IMG/VR virus record: IMGVR_UViG_3300025362_000446
Coordinates: 1 to 32,029 of that record
Length of the DNA stretch: 32,029 bases
Source of the DNA: a virus
Reading direction: 5' to 3' (one strand)
Shown here: positions 8,652-15,433 of the stretch, piece by piece
Layout of the letters: every line of letters starts with the position of its first letter
Position numbering within the stretch: position 1 is the first letter of the stretch
Translations under genes and position numbers: made by a program
Notes under the pieces: generated by a model
What the model saw: only the letters and a program-made list of their open reading frames with translations
The model's database searches: none
What the model was told of the DNA's origin: nothing

Positions 8652-9281
8652 TTAAAAGTGTGCCATTTGAGCCCATCCATATGGACCATTAATATAAGAC
8701 TGAAAAACTTGGCTAATACGACTTGCCGTTTTCTCATACACATGATATGCTGGAGCAGTTGCTCCTTTCCAATTCCAATTTCCGTACTCTACATTCATAG
8801 CGTGAGAATTTTTATTTGTAATATAAACCGTATCATATGCTTCTATTTGTGCAATAACTTTTCCAGCATTTTGTTTTGTTAGGAATTCAGCCATTACTCT
8901 AGCTTTATCTGCCTTAAGATCAATCGATCCAATCTTTTCTCCATCTTTTCCAGTTTTATATGTTACTATTTTTTCAACTGGTGGTTCCATGCTTGGCATA
9001 TTGATACCAATTTTATGACTCAATATATACGCACCAGTACTATACGGAGATCGTCTAGGTTCAAGAACATCACCAGATGCTTTTGGTTTAAATTCTACTG
9101 CTCCAGGATATGGAGAATCTTGCGTTAATGTAGCAAAAGCCATTTCAACAGCTTTCTTTAGTACGAACTTTAGCTCTTTTTCACTATTTTTCTTAAAATC
9201 TTCAATCTGTCTTGCAAATTGAGATAAGTTAGCTCTTGAACGAGCTGCTGCTTCTCCTTTAAAATTAAATTTTATTGCCAT
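8652..9281 (-). CDS. HK97 gp10-like neck/tail-completion protein
   Basis: A 209-residue protein with a basic, helical N-terminus (residues 1-55) and a C-terminal half containing VYITNKNSHAMNVEYGNW followed by a final helix (KTASRISQVFQSYI). The pattern of a strand reading 'N..S.A..VEYG' and then a proline before the last helix is typical of the HK97 gp10-like tail-component family, which joins head and tail. The protein is longer than the typical 120-150 residues because of the central insert around residues 70-140. Its position between the head-closure gene and the tail terminator gene agrees with the role. Confidence 0.7.
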   Translation of the reverse strand: MAIKFNFKGEAAARSRANLSQFARQIEDFKKNSEKELKFVLKKAVEMAFATLTQDSPYPGAVEFKPKASGDVLEPRRSPYSTGAYILSHKIGINMPSMEPPVEKIVTYKTGKDGEKIGSIDLKADKARVMAEFLTKQNAGKVIAQIEAYDTVYITNKNSHAMNVEYGNWNWKGATAPAYHVYEKTASRISQVFQSYINGPYGWAQMAHF

Positions 9282-9285
9282 ATCT

Positions 9286-9498
9286 CTAATCCTTATTGCG
9301 TATCAGTATGATCTTACTACCCATCATTCCCTTAGCTTTTCCGTCTCCGGAACCTTTCAGCCTATTAAGTTTACCGCACCTGGGACATTTAATAACTATG
9401 TTTCCAGGATCACCAACTCCCAACAACTTGTTACACGAATCACATCTATTCTGTTTAGGTACTTTTTTATTTTTCGTTTTAGGTTTAAAAGTATCCAT
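9286..9498 (-). CDS. Com-like zinc-finger protein
   Basis: A 70-residue basic protein with a single zinc-binding module, CDSCNKLLG followed by VIKCPRCGKLNRL (CX2C and CX2C, 17 residues between the pairs). This is close to the zinc finger of phage Mu Com, which binds mom mRNA and switches on its translation. The ATG at 9498 overlaps the stop of the upstream gene (TGATG), so I prefer it to the TTG one codon earlier. Basic tails on both sides (PKTKNKKVPKQ and the C-terminal KGSGDGKAKG region) would suit RNA binding. No mom-like gene is visible in the window, so the target is unknown. Com-like fingers encoded among neck genes might instead be structural. Confidence 0.7.
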   Translation of the reverse strand: MDTFKPKTKNKKVPKQNRCDSCNKLLGVGDPGNIVIKCPRCGKLNRLKGSGDGKAKGMMGSKIILIRNKD

Positions 9499-9866
9499 CA
9501 AGGTTTCCTAATTTGAATAATCCAAAGAGCTTCAGCAGGATCTGTTTCCTTGTTTACAACATTCCATCTAACACCGCTGACCGTAATATAATCATCAATC
9601 CCAGGCTTATAAGAAAGATTATCAACTGGGATCAATGCTTTTTGGTCTGAACGTATTATTTTCGAGCCATCAATTTCAGAAGATTCATATTCGTCAAAGA
9701 TTATCGAAATTGATTCTCCAGCAGTTGCTTTCGTAACGCTTCCAGATCCACCAGGATCATATATTGGATTAGACGTTACGCTTACATATCTAGAATCTAC
9801 TGCGACGTCTCCAAAAGCAGTTAGCGCAGATTGTGCTCCGCTTTTAAAAACAGATCTTAGTCCCAT
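9498..9866 (-). CDS. Putative head-closure (stopper) protein
   Basis: A 122-residue, strand-rich protein encoded after the adaptor and before the gp10-like gene. The second half (YKPGIDDYITVSGVRWNVVNKETDP...WIIQIRKP) has the pattern of head-closure proteins of the gpFII/gp16 type: a 'G..WRV..V...A..L..I.LRK' ending with a short beta strand that packs in the connector. I do not recognise a firm family signature, so the call is by layout plus this C-terminal resemblance. The start overlaps the end of the preceding 58-codon gene by 10 bases, and its stop overlaps the next start, so the four genes are probably translationally coupled. Confidence 0.55.
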   Translation of the reverse strand: MGLRSVFKSGAQSALTAFGDVAVDSRYVSVTSNPIYDPGGSGSVTKATAGESISIIFDEYESSEIDGSKIIRSDQKALIPVDNLSYKPGIDDYITVSGVRWNVVNKETDPAEALWIIQIRKP

Positions 9867-10033
9867 TTATAACCTTCGTCTACTTCTGGCTCATCTTCTT
9901 TCTCAAGAACTATTGTATCTATATCCTCAATCTTATATGGAGCAATAGATGCTTCTCCAAGTTTGATAAGATGATCAGCTTCAGTAGCTCTAACCTTTTT
10001 GTATGTTCCGTCTGGAAAATAGATTGTTACCAT
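9857..10033 (-). CDS. Small hypothetical protein, 58 residues
   Basis: An open frame of 58 codons begins MVTIYFPDGTYKKVRA and ends in an acidic tail (EKEDEPEVDEGYKWD). AGGAGG (10041-10046) sits 7 bases before the ATG, an ideal spacing, and the gene fills the gap between the adaptor and head-closure genes with a 10-base overlap downstream. No known domain is evident. The spacing, ribosome site and lack of alternatives make it a real gene. It may be a minor neck or capsid-associated protein. Confidence 0.75.
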   Translation of the reverse strand: MVTIYFPDGTYKKVRATEADHLIKLGEASIAPYKIEDIDTIVLEKEDEPEVDEGYKWD

Positions 10034-10044
10034 TTTACATCCTC

Positions 10045-10569
10045 CTACATTAATTCAAGAGTTCGCATTTTAGACGTTGCACGATTACCATAAAATCGAA
10101 TCATCTCCCATACCGAGTCTGGAAGTGTTTCCTTTCGATCCCATTTATCTATTTCGAGTTCAAGAGATCCAGCTTTAATTTTCTTAAAACCAATCGTATC
10201 TGGATCAGCGGTTCTATCATCTGTCCGTAAATAACGAGCATATTCAGCTGTTGCTTCGACCAAGAACTTTGGAATCAAATCCTCGTCAATAGCATCACCA
10301 TTTTTATCATAAAGATTTTCTCTTGGAAAACAAAGAGCTTGATTTTCAGAATCAATTCCAAGAGGATCAGATTTTGCGCCAGACCATGTCATTTGATCGC
10401 ATAAAAGTCTTGTTGCCCATACAAGACATGCATTACGATCAGCAGTGGAAGCGCTAGCCCAAGCTGAATATGTATGTATGTTTTGCTCAAGAAACTCATC
10501 TGCTGACGCAAGCGTACAGAAGGTATTAGCAGTTGAAGTTCCAGGAGTCGCAATAAGGCTAATAGTCAT
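10045..10569 (-). CDS. Head-tail adaptor, DnaT-like family protein
   Basis: A 174-residue protein resembling the phage family annotated as putative DnaT-like ssDNA-binding proteins, which behave as head-tail adaptors. Signs are the N-terminal ANTFCTLASADEFLE segment, the WASASTADRNACLVWATRLL helix, DQMTWSGAKSDPL..QALCFPRE and a helical end with FLVEATAEYARYL. In this family the 'R(A)L..A...L....W.G.......Q.L.WPR' pattern is diagnostic. It binds the portal ring and starts the neck. It is encoded between the Lys-rich small protein and the neck genes, as expected. The DNA-binding part of the family name is historical and not supported here. Confidence 0.75.
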   Translation of the reverse strand: MTISLIATPGTSTANTFCTLASADEFLEQNIHTYSAWASASTADRNACLVWATRLLCDQMTWSGAKSDPLGIDSENQALCFPRENLYDKNGDAIDEDLIPKFLVEATAEYARYLRTDDRTADPDTIGFKKIKAGSLELEIDKWDRKETLPDSVWEMIRFYGNRATSKMRTLELM

Positions 10570-10571
10570 TA

Positions 10572-10868
10572 TTATTTCTCATCCTTATCTTTGTTGAATT
10601 TGAACGCAGGTTTCACCTCTTCCTTTTTAGGTCTTCCTGCCTTTTTAGGCTCAATCTTTTCATCTTTTTCAACGTAAGGATTTGCAACTGGTTTATCAGC
10701 TAGTTTTACTTCTGGTTTATCCTCTATCTTTACTTCTGGTTTTGGCGCTTTTTCCTGCTTTTTTTCTTTTTTGATTTCAGTAAAATACCGGCCGGTTTCG
10801 ATCGCTGCTTTAATATCGATTGCGTGTTCGATCTCAATGGTTGTGCCTTCTTTCGTATACAAGAGCAT
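10572..10868 (-). CDS. Small Lys/Glu/Pro-rich protein, 98 residues
   Basis: The frame is open further upstream, but the start is taken as the ATG at 10868. GGAGG stands 8 bases before it, and this start avoids a long overlap with the glycosyltransferase gene that ends at 10885. The first 35 residues look folded (TTIEIEHAIDIKAAIETGRYF). The rest is low complexity: repeats of the type KPEVKIEDKPEVKLADKP and an AT-hook-like AGRPKKEE near the C-terminus. I do not recognise a family. It may be a minor head-associated or DNA-contacting protein; that is inference from composition and position only. Confidence 0.65.
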   Translation of the reverse strand: MLLYTKEGTTIEIEHAIDIKAAIETGRYFTEIKKEKKQEKAPKPEVKIEDKPEVKLADKPVANPYVEKDEKIEPKKAGRPKKEEVKPAFKFNKDKDEK

Positions 10869-10884
10869 CTCTATGTCCTCCCAA

Positions 10885-12141
10885 TTATCTTCCGCCTGCA
10901 ACTGCTGACAACGCGGAAATGTCCGATATGATTCCGGATTCTTTTTCAAATAAGTTACTGATACGATCAAGCTTTGTGGCAGTTATAAGCCTTTGCATAT
11001 CTTTCCTCATGCCTTTTGCGTATTCTATCTTAACAGTATCGAGAATTATTTTCAGGGAATTTAACGAATTTACCGCCTGTGCAATATTAAATGCTGAGAG
11101 ATGAAACAAACAGAATGCCTTACCTTCTGGGGTAAAGCTATATATGAATCTATTCCCTCTTAACATTGAATTCTGTTCATATTTTTCATATAATTCAATG
11201 AACTTATTTGCACCAGAAACAAGATAATCGCCACGCCTTTGCCATGATCCAAATTCAACAAGACCCATGGCTAAATCTAAATCATCAGGCAATGCCTTGA
11301 TTCCTTCAGTTAACCACCATTTTGTTTTTTCAACATCTTCGAGATAGATATAGTTGCGAACCATGCAATAATAAATTGCATCCATAAATAATTTATCATC
11401 GTTTGCAGTGGCTGCAAGACTCATATATTTTTCACCAGACTCAACCGCTTCAGCGTATCTTCTATTATCTGAAAATAATTGCATCATATAGAAATAAGCA
11501 AGATGATCGGTATCATCATTTTCAAGCCTTTTCTCTAATAGCTTAAGAGTTCGCTGAGTCTTCGCTTCTTTTTCTTCAACCGTAAGATCATATCCATAAT
11601 GGTTTATAAAAACATTTTCCATAAAAGCAGCAACTTTTCCGCTACTCATTATGGGTTGATTATGGACGATACCTTCATATTTTACCTTGTCTTTTTTAAA
11701 GAAACGAGTTGTATTGAACTGCATGACAACTTGCCCTTTTTGAATGTCCTTGAACAGAAGCGCTACGCCGTCGATATTTTCTGGAACTTTCTTCAATTGT
11801 TTGCGAAGGTATGCACGAGAAGCGTTATCGAGGATTAGTTCTTCATCAGCATCAATGATTAGTAACCAATCACCTGTTGCATAATCCATACTTTGATTAC
11901 GATGTAAGCTGAAATTGTCTTCCCATGTGTGGTGGAAAATTTTTGCACCATATTTTTCACAAATTTCGACAGTGTTATCGGTAGATCCTGTATCAACAAC
12001 AACTATCTCGTCGACAACGTTTCTGATGGATCTTAGACATCGATCAATATTTACCGATTCATCCTTAACCATCATGCAAGCCGATATCTTGAAAGGCTCA
12101 CCATCTGTTTGTTTTTTAATCTTCCGCATTTTTTTTGACAT
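10885..12141 (-). CDS. Family 2 glycosyltransferase with helical repeat C-terminus
   Basis: A 418-residue enzyme. Residues 18-110 form a GT2 (GT-A) nucleotide-sugar domain: the start ISACMMVKDESVNIDRCL, the EIVVVDTGSTDNT strand-loop (45-56) and the metal-binding DAD motif (D97-D99) in LLIIDADEE. The rest is mostly helical with TPR-like pairs (about 195-330), similar to SunS-type and other protein-glycosylating GT2 enzymes that use such repeats to hold the acceptor. It stands inside the head operon, between the cement-like gene and the adaptor, with a terminator-like hairpin just upstream and its own GGAG site. Glycosylation of a virion protein is an attractive inference; a host surface target is possible too. 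Confidence 0.88.
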   Translation of the reverse strand: MSKKMRKIKKQTDGEPFKISACMMVKDESVNIDRCLRSIRNVVDEIVVVDTGSTDNTVEICEKYGAKIFHHTWEDNFSLHRNQSMDYATGDWLLIIDADEELILDNASRAYLRKQLKKVPENIDGVALLFKDIQKGQVVMQFNTTRFFKKDKVKYEGIVHNQPIMSSGKVAAFMENVFINHYGYDLTVEEKEAKTQRTLKLLEKRLENDDTDHLAYFYMMQLFSDNRRYAEAVESGEKYMSLAATANDDKLFMDAIYYCMVRNYIYLEDVEKTKWWLTEGIKALPDDLDLAMGLVEFGSWQRRGDYLVSGANKFIELYEKYEQNSMLRGNRFIYSFTPEGKAFCLFHLSAFNIAQAVNSLNSLKIILDTVKIEYAKGMRKDMQRLITATKLDRISNLFEKESGIISDISALSAVAGGR

Positions 12142-12156
12142 TTAAAAATACTCCAG

Positions 12157-12191
12157 TAAGAAAATTCCAGGAATGCCCCGAAGCTTCCTGG
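12157..12191 (-). terminator. Hairpin with T-rich tail between cement-like and glycosyltransferase genes
   Basis: On the minus strand CCAGGAA pairs with TTCCTGG (12191-12185 with 12173-12167) around an 11-base GC-rich loop, followed by AATTTTCTT. It can act as a partial terminator that lowers transcription of downstream genes relative to capsid and cement genes. The tail is imperfect. Confidence 0.55.
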
Positions 12192-12211
12192 ATTATATTT
12201 TTAAAAAATGG

Positions 12212-12658
12212 TTACTTGCTCAGGATAGCAGTATACGTAATGCCAACGCCGGGAGTTGCTCCACCGACAGTAGTGTACACACGCAGATACCTGTAAACTG
12301 TATTGCCAAACATGTTGTTCCATTTCAGCTTATACAGGCCAGTTCCAACAGCCCTATCGCCACGAACAACATTCTGGTTTCCAAACTGCATATTTGCAAG
12401 TTCTACGACAGGAGACGCAAAAGTAGCGCTCGCCGAACCTTCAAGCGACACATGATAAAGATTTGTTGCAGAAGTAGAAGGAGTAGAAGCGCCTGTAACA
12501 ACGCTAGCATAAATATCAAGCAATCCTTCCGTATATCCACCGCCTGTATCAAAAATCTTTGCAACACTGTCAACCGACGCAAACGCACTGGCTGCAACAG
12601 CATAGCTATCTTTCATCTCGCAGAGCGCATCCCAAATAACTTTTCTATTTTCCAACAT
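12212..12658 (-). CDS. Putative capsid cement/decoration protein (Bbp16-like)
   Basis: The start is the ATG at 12658, preceded by GAGGTGATC; the frame extends further but without a ribosome site. The 148-residue product is Ala/Ser/Thr/Val-rich and strand-rich. It has an N-terminal helix-containing stretch (VIWDALCEMKDSYAVAASAF), IFDTGGGYTEGLLDIYASVV, and a C-terminal end reading YRYLRVYTTVGGATPGVGITYTAILSK-like strands. That architecture, directly downstream of the major capsid gene, fits the Bbp16 family of cement proteins, which bind the capsid outside at threefold or twofold sites. It could also be another head decoration family with the same fold type. Confidence 0.65.
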   Translation of the reverse strand: MLENRKVIWDALCEMKDSYAVAASAFASVDSVAKIFDTGGGYTEGLLDIYASVVTGASTPSTSATNLYHVSLEGSASATFASPVVELANMQFGNQNVVRGDRAVGTGLYKLKWNNMFGNTVYRYLRVYTTVGGATPGVGITYTAILSK

Positions 12659-12700
12659 AATGATCACCTCACTAAAAAGAGTTCTATTACTACAAATATT

Positions 12701-12725
12701 GTCCGGCTCCACTCTGAAGCCGGAC
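12701..12725. repeat. Perfect inverted repeat between capsid and cement-like genes
   Basis: GTCCGGCT (12701-12708) and AGCCGGAC (12718-12725) form an 8-base stem with a 9-base loop. No T-run follows on the minus strand, so it is more likely an mRNA-stabilising or processing hairpin than a terminator. Confidence 0.5.
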
Positions 12726-12750
12726 TATTTGTTATGGCATAACCAAATCG

Positions 12751-13686
12751 TTAGGCAGTAACCGCAGCATCAAGAATGCTGTACAGTCTAGCCGCTGATT
12801 TTGCTCTCAGGATCGCGAGGGTCACATACCACTCAATCCTTGTTCTCATCACGGGCTTGGTATCAATTTCGCCAAGATCGCGAACATTCATTTCACCATT
12901 CTGCAGACCAATAACACCAGTGTCGTCGAAAGACACGCAGTAAAGAGAAGTTGAATTGGCAGCGCCAGCAGCGCTTGTTTCCGTAAATGGCATAATATCT
13001 GAATTAGTGTTATCCTTATCGACAAGCAGGATTGGTAAATCATTGTATTTCGTAACCCTACGGCCAAACGCATCAATATCGTAAGTGATATACCCACCAA
13101 CACCAGTATTCCTGGCAGCAGCAGTAAGACGCCTACGCATCGTTTTATTCATCACCAAATGAGTCGGATCCTCAACGGCATCAATAAGTTCATCCAGTTT
13201 GACTAAACTTAGCGCAATACCACTAGAAGCAGAAGCAGCAGCACAAATTAGCTGATCACCAGTACAACGAACCTGCAGGCCATCAAAAGATTTTGCATCA
13301 CTGGTAACATCGCCTTTGATAAATTCTTTACTCATAGACAGAGAAAGCGCTTTGATAATCATTGCTTCCTGCACGGAACGCTGATCAACGCCAGTTGTAT
13401 TGACAAGCATAACATCAACATCAAGATCGCCACCTGCAATAGCCAGCGACTCAGTGACTCGTTCGAGCTCGCCAGTTCCTTCTGTATAAGCCTCATTAAG
13501 GCCACGGAACCCAGCATTCGGCAAAGTCTTTTCACGGTTAAAAGAAAGAGCATTACCTGAAATAGTTTCAAATTTCATGTACTGAAGAATGTCAGAGCTT
13601 TTCGCATACAGTTCCATGACAGTAGCCTTCAGAGTTTCATCCCGACCCATTGCTATCTTTGATGCTTCAACAAGTGTAAGAGCCAT
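12751..13686 (-). CDS. Major capsid protein (HK97 fold)
   Basis: A 311-residue protein opening MALTLVEASKIAMGRDETLKA, a start typical of the major capsid family found in many podo- and siphoviruses with separate scaffolds. The segment LSFNREKTLPNAGFRGLNEAY followed by TESLAIAGGDLDVDVML matches the E-loop/N-arm pattern. Later come HLVMNKTMRRRLTAAAR and the P-domain-like MRTRIEWYVTLAILRAKSAARL near the end. It assembles the icosahedral shell. It follows the scaffold gene and precedes the cement-like gene, as expected. GGAGG with good spacing precedes the ATG, in a leader that can pair with it. The protein has no visible N-terminal delta domain, which agrees with a separate scaffold. Confidence 0.88.
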   Translation of the reverse strand: MALTLVEASKIAMGRDETLKATVMELYAKSSDILQYMKFETISGNALSFNREKTLPNAGFRGLNEAYTEGTGELERVTESLAIAGGDLDVDVMLVNTTGVDQRSVQEAMIIKALSLSMSKEFIKGDVTSDAKSFDGLQVRCTGDQLICAAASASSGIALSLVKLDELIDAVEDPTHLVMNKTMRRRLTAAARNTGVGGYITYDIDAFGRRVTKYNDLPILLVDKDNTNSDIMPFTETSAAGAANSTSLYCVSFDDTGVIGLQNGEMNVRDLGEIDTKPVMRTRIEWYVTLAILRAKSAARLYSILDAAVTA

Positions 13687-13696
13687 TTTTAAAATT

Positions 13697-13764
13697 CCTC
13701 CTGTTCAAATAAAAATCGTCGCATAGCGATATGCCATACAATCGGTTTCGGCCTTCCAGGAGGC
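13697..13764 (-). promoter_or_regulatory. Capsid gene leader with anti-ribosome-site element
   Basis: On the minus strand CCTCCTG (13763-13757) is complementary to the ribosome binding site CAGGAGG (13703-13697). The 53 bases between them contain a small hairpin, GCATA-TCGC-TATGC. The block GAGCCTCCTGGAAGGCC recurs with one mismatch before the tail tube gene. Whether it represses or stabilises the mRNA is not known. Confidence 0.5.
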
Positions 13765-13806
13765 TCTTGCATTTATTTACTTTCAGCGCAGGGTCGGTTT
13801 TACTTC

Positions 13807-14634
13807 TTATGCCGCCTTTGCTGTTCCTCTATGAATATACTTCAATCGTTCAGATGCAGGCAGACTTGCTAGAAATTCACGTTGTGATTTCGTATCAGGA
13901 TTTGCATTTCCCTGAGCATTTGATCCGCCAGCACTTGCACGAAGAATCCTATCTTTCATCGGATATGCATCAATAACAACACTAAGTGCTTCCTCAAACT
14001 CAGCTACTTCGCCGGGTCTTTCTTTCGAGAAAACACGTTCATTATTAATATACCCAACAACTTTTGCATCAATTCCTTCGCCTTCAACCCTAAAATTCTT
14101 TGAAAAATAATTTGCTGCAATGTCGGGCGGTAAAGTGGTTTTTTCCAGAATGGTTGGTGAACTCGCAAAACGGCTGTTTACCATCAATTCATAAATGGTT
14201 GTATTTTTTGTTGAAACAAGGTCTTGAACTTTTGTTATTTCCTTGCCCCATGAATTGTTGATCTCATTTTCCTTTTCCTGGAACGCCTTTCTCATCTCAG
14301 CTTTAATAGTGTCAACTTGTCCAGCTTTAATAAGATCACCATCGTCAAGGTTTGCAACGGTCTCCATTGCTTTCCTAGCTTCCTGTATATCAATCTTATC
14401 ATATTCTTTAAGCTTTGCTATAATTTCATCTGGTTCAAGTTCTCCGAAAGCCTCAAGTCTTTCATTCACTGCCTGAAATTTTTTAAAATGGCGATCTTTT
14501 TCTTCAGTCAAGTTAGAGATCTTACTGACAGCTGAATCCGCATCAAACGGAATTTCAGATCCATCATCATGTACATATACAGGTCTACCTTCTTCAACAA
14601 CCACGCTTCCGTTTTCATCGAGTTTCAATTCCAT
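13807..14634 (-). CDS. Capsid scaffolding protein
   Basis: A 275-residue acidic, strongly helical protein directly upstream of the major capsid gene. The N-terminus (ENGSVVVEEGRPVYVHDDG) followed by a long heptad-rich coiled coil (about 30-130: SKISNLTEEKDRHFKKFQAV onward) and a Gly/Asn-rich linker before the C-terminal helix FLASLPASERLKYIHRG is the usual build of phage scaffolds in this type of head operon. The C-terminal helix would bind the inside of the capsid protein. CCAGGAGG lies 9 bases before the ATG. It is the first gene of the minus-strand virion operon. No protease domain is seen, so the scaffold probably leaves or is degraded by other means. Confidence 0.82.
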   Translation of the reverse strand: MELKLDENGSVVVEEGRPVYVHDDGSEIPFDADSAVSKISNLTEEKDRHFKKFQAVNERLEAFGELEPDEIIAKLKEYDKIDIQEARKAMETVANLDDGDLIKAGQVDTIKAEMRKAFQEKENEINNSWGKEITKVQDLVSTKNTTIYELMVNSRFASSPTILEKTTLPPDIAANYFSKNFRVEGEGIDAKVVGYINNERVFSKERPGEVAEFEEALSVVIDAYPMKDRILRASAGGSNAQGNANPDTKSQREFLASLPASERLKYIHRGTAKAA

Positions 14635-14786
14635 GGCATCACGCCTCCTGGTTTAAGCCGACTTCGCGCCGACCGTGTTTACGCATTGCGTGTATTAATA
14701 ATGTTAGCCATCTTTGACTAAGAATTATTGAATGTCTGCAATGCAAAAATAAAAAACAAACACAAATCATGTTAAAACCTACCAAT

Positions 14787-14815
14787 TTGACAATGACAAA
14801 TGTACACCAGATAAT
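14787..14815 (+). promoter_or_regulatory. Strong sigma-70-type promoter for the packaging genes
   Basis: TTGACA (14787-14792), a 17-base spacer and GATAAT (14810-14815) form a near-consensus promoter. Transcription would start near 14822, leaving a leader of about 90 bases before the small terminase ATG. The 14635-14911 gap is the divergent control region for virion genes (minus) and packaging genes (plus). On the minus strand I see only weak promoter candidates, the best being TTGTCA with CATGAT 16 bases away near 14770-14795. Confidence 0.75.
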
Positions 14816-14911
14816 GATCATTAATTATTGCCAAGTATTGATATACGTAAATATGGTTACAGAAAACGCTTGACAAGTCAATTTAGATCATTTTCGGGGA
14901 GAATGACTGCT

Positions 14912-15433
14912 ATGAAACCAAAGAAAACAAATAGGAATGATCGGCGCTTGCTTGCTATCATGGAGAAGAAACGGCTGCAACAACGAAACTTCGCCGGCTG
15001 CTTCGCTAAGACAGGTTTTAACGTAGCGAAGACATGTAGAATTATAGGTATAAGCAGGGGTACATATTTGCGATGGCTCAACACTGAAGAACGTTTTGCT
15101 GCCATGATTGAGAATTCCAAAGAGGAAAGGACTGATCTTGCCGAATCTATACTGTTGGCAAATATGCAGGACAACAATAAATTTGTATCTAATGCTGCGA
15201 CTATCTTTTATCTGAAGACACAAGGCAAGAAAAATGGTTGGAGCGAAAAACAAGAAATTGATATTAACGTTAACCAGAAGAGGTCTAAAGAAGAAATCGA
15301 TGCGATTGTAGCGGCAAGCATGGCTGCTGATAGTATTGTTATCGATGCAAAGGTTATGACACAGAAGAGATTGAGCAGCGGGGATGGTAATGGGGATGGC
15401 AGTAGCGGTGAAGAAAATGAGGTGTTTGAATAA
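14912..15433 (+). CDS. terS: Terminase small subunit
   Basis: A 173-residue protein that recognises phage DNA and loads the packaging motor. The start is the ATG at 14912 with GGGGAG 10 bases upstream. The longer frame begins at a TTG only about six bases after the likely transcription start and has no ribosome site. Residues about 28-65 form a helix-turn-helix of the homeodomain-like kind (FAKTGFNVAKTCRIIGISRGTYLRWL). A helical oligomerisation region follows, and the C-terminus is Gly/Ser/Glu-rich. The stop overlaps the large subunit start (TAATG), so the two are translationally coupled. The position directly before terL confirms the call. Confidence 0.88.
   Translation: MKPKKTNRNDRRLLAIMEKKRLQQRNFAGCFAKTGFNVAKTCRIIGISRGTYLRWLNTEERFAAMIENSKEERTDLAESILLANMQDNNKFVSNAATIFYLKTQGKKNGWSEKQEIDINVNQKRSKEEIDAIVAASMAADSIVIDAKVMTQKRLSSGDGNGDGSSGEENEVFE

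Noticed and set aside
12173-12742. Plus-strand 189-codon frame opposite the cement-like gene
   Set aside because: It is Ser/Cys/Asn-rich, has no recognisable start signal, and opposes a well-placed structural gene with a good ribosome site.
14639-14821. Minus-strand 60-codon hydrophobic frame upstream of the scaffold gene
   Set aside because: It covers the promoter region for the plus-strand genes, has no ribosome site, and its Cys/Phe/Leu-rich sequence matches AT-rich noncoding DNA read by chance.
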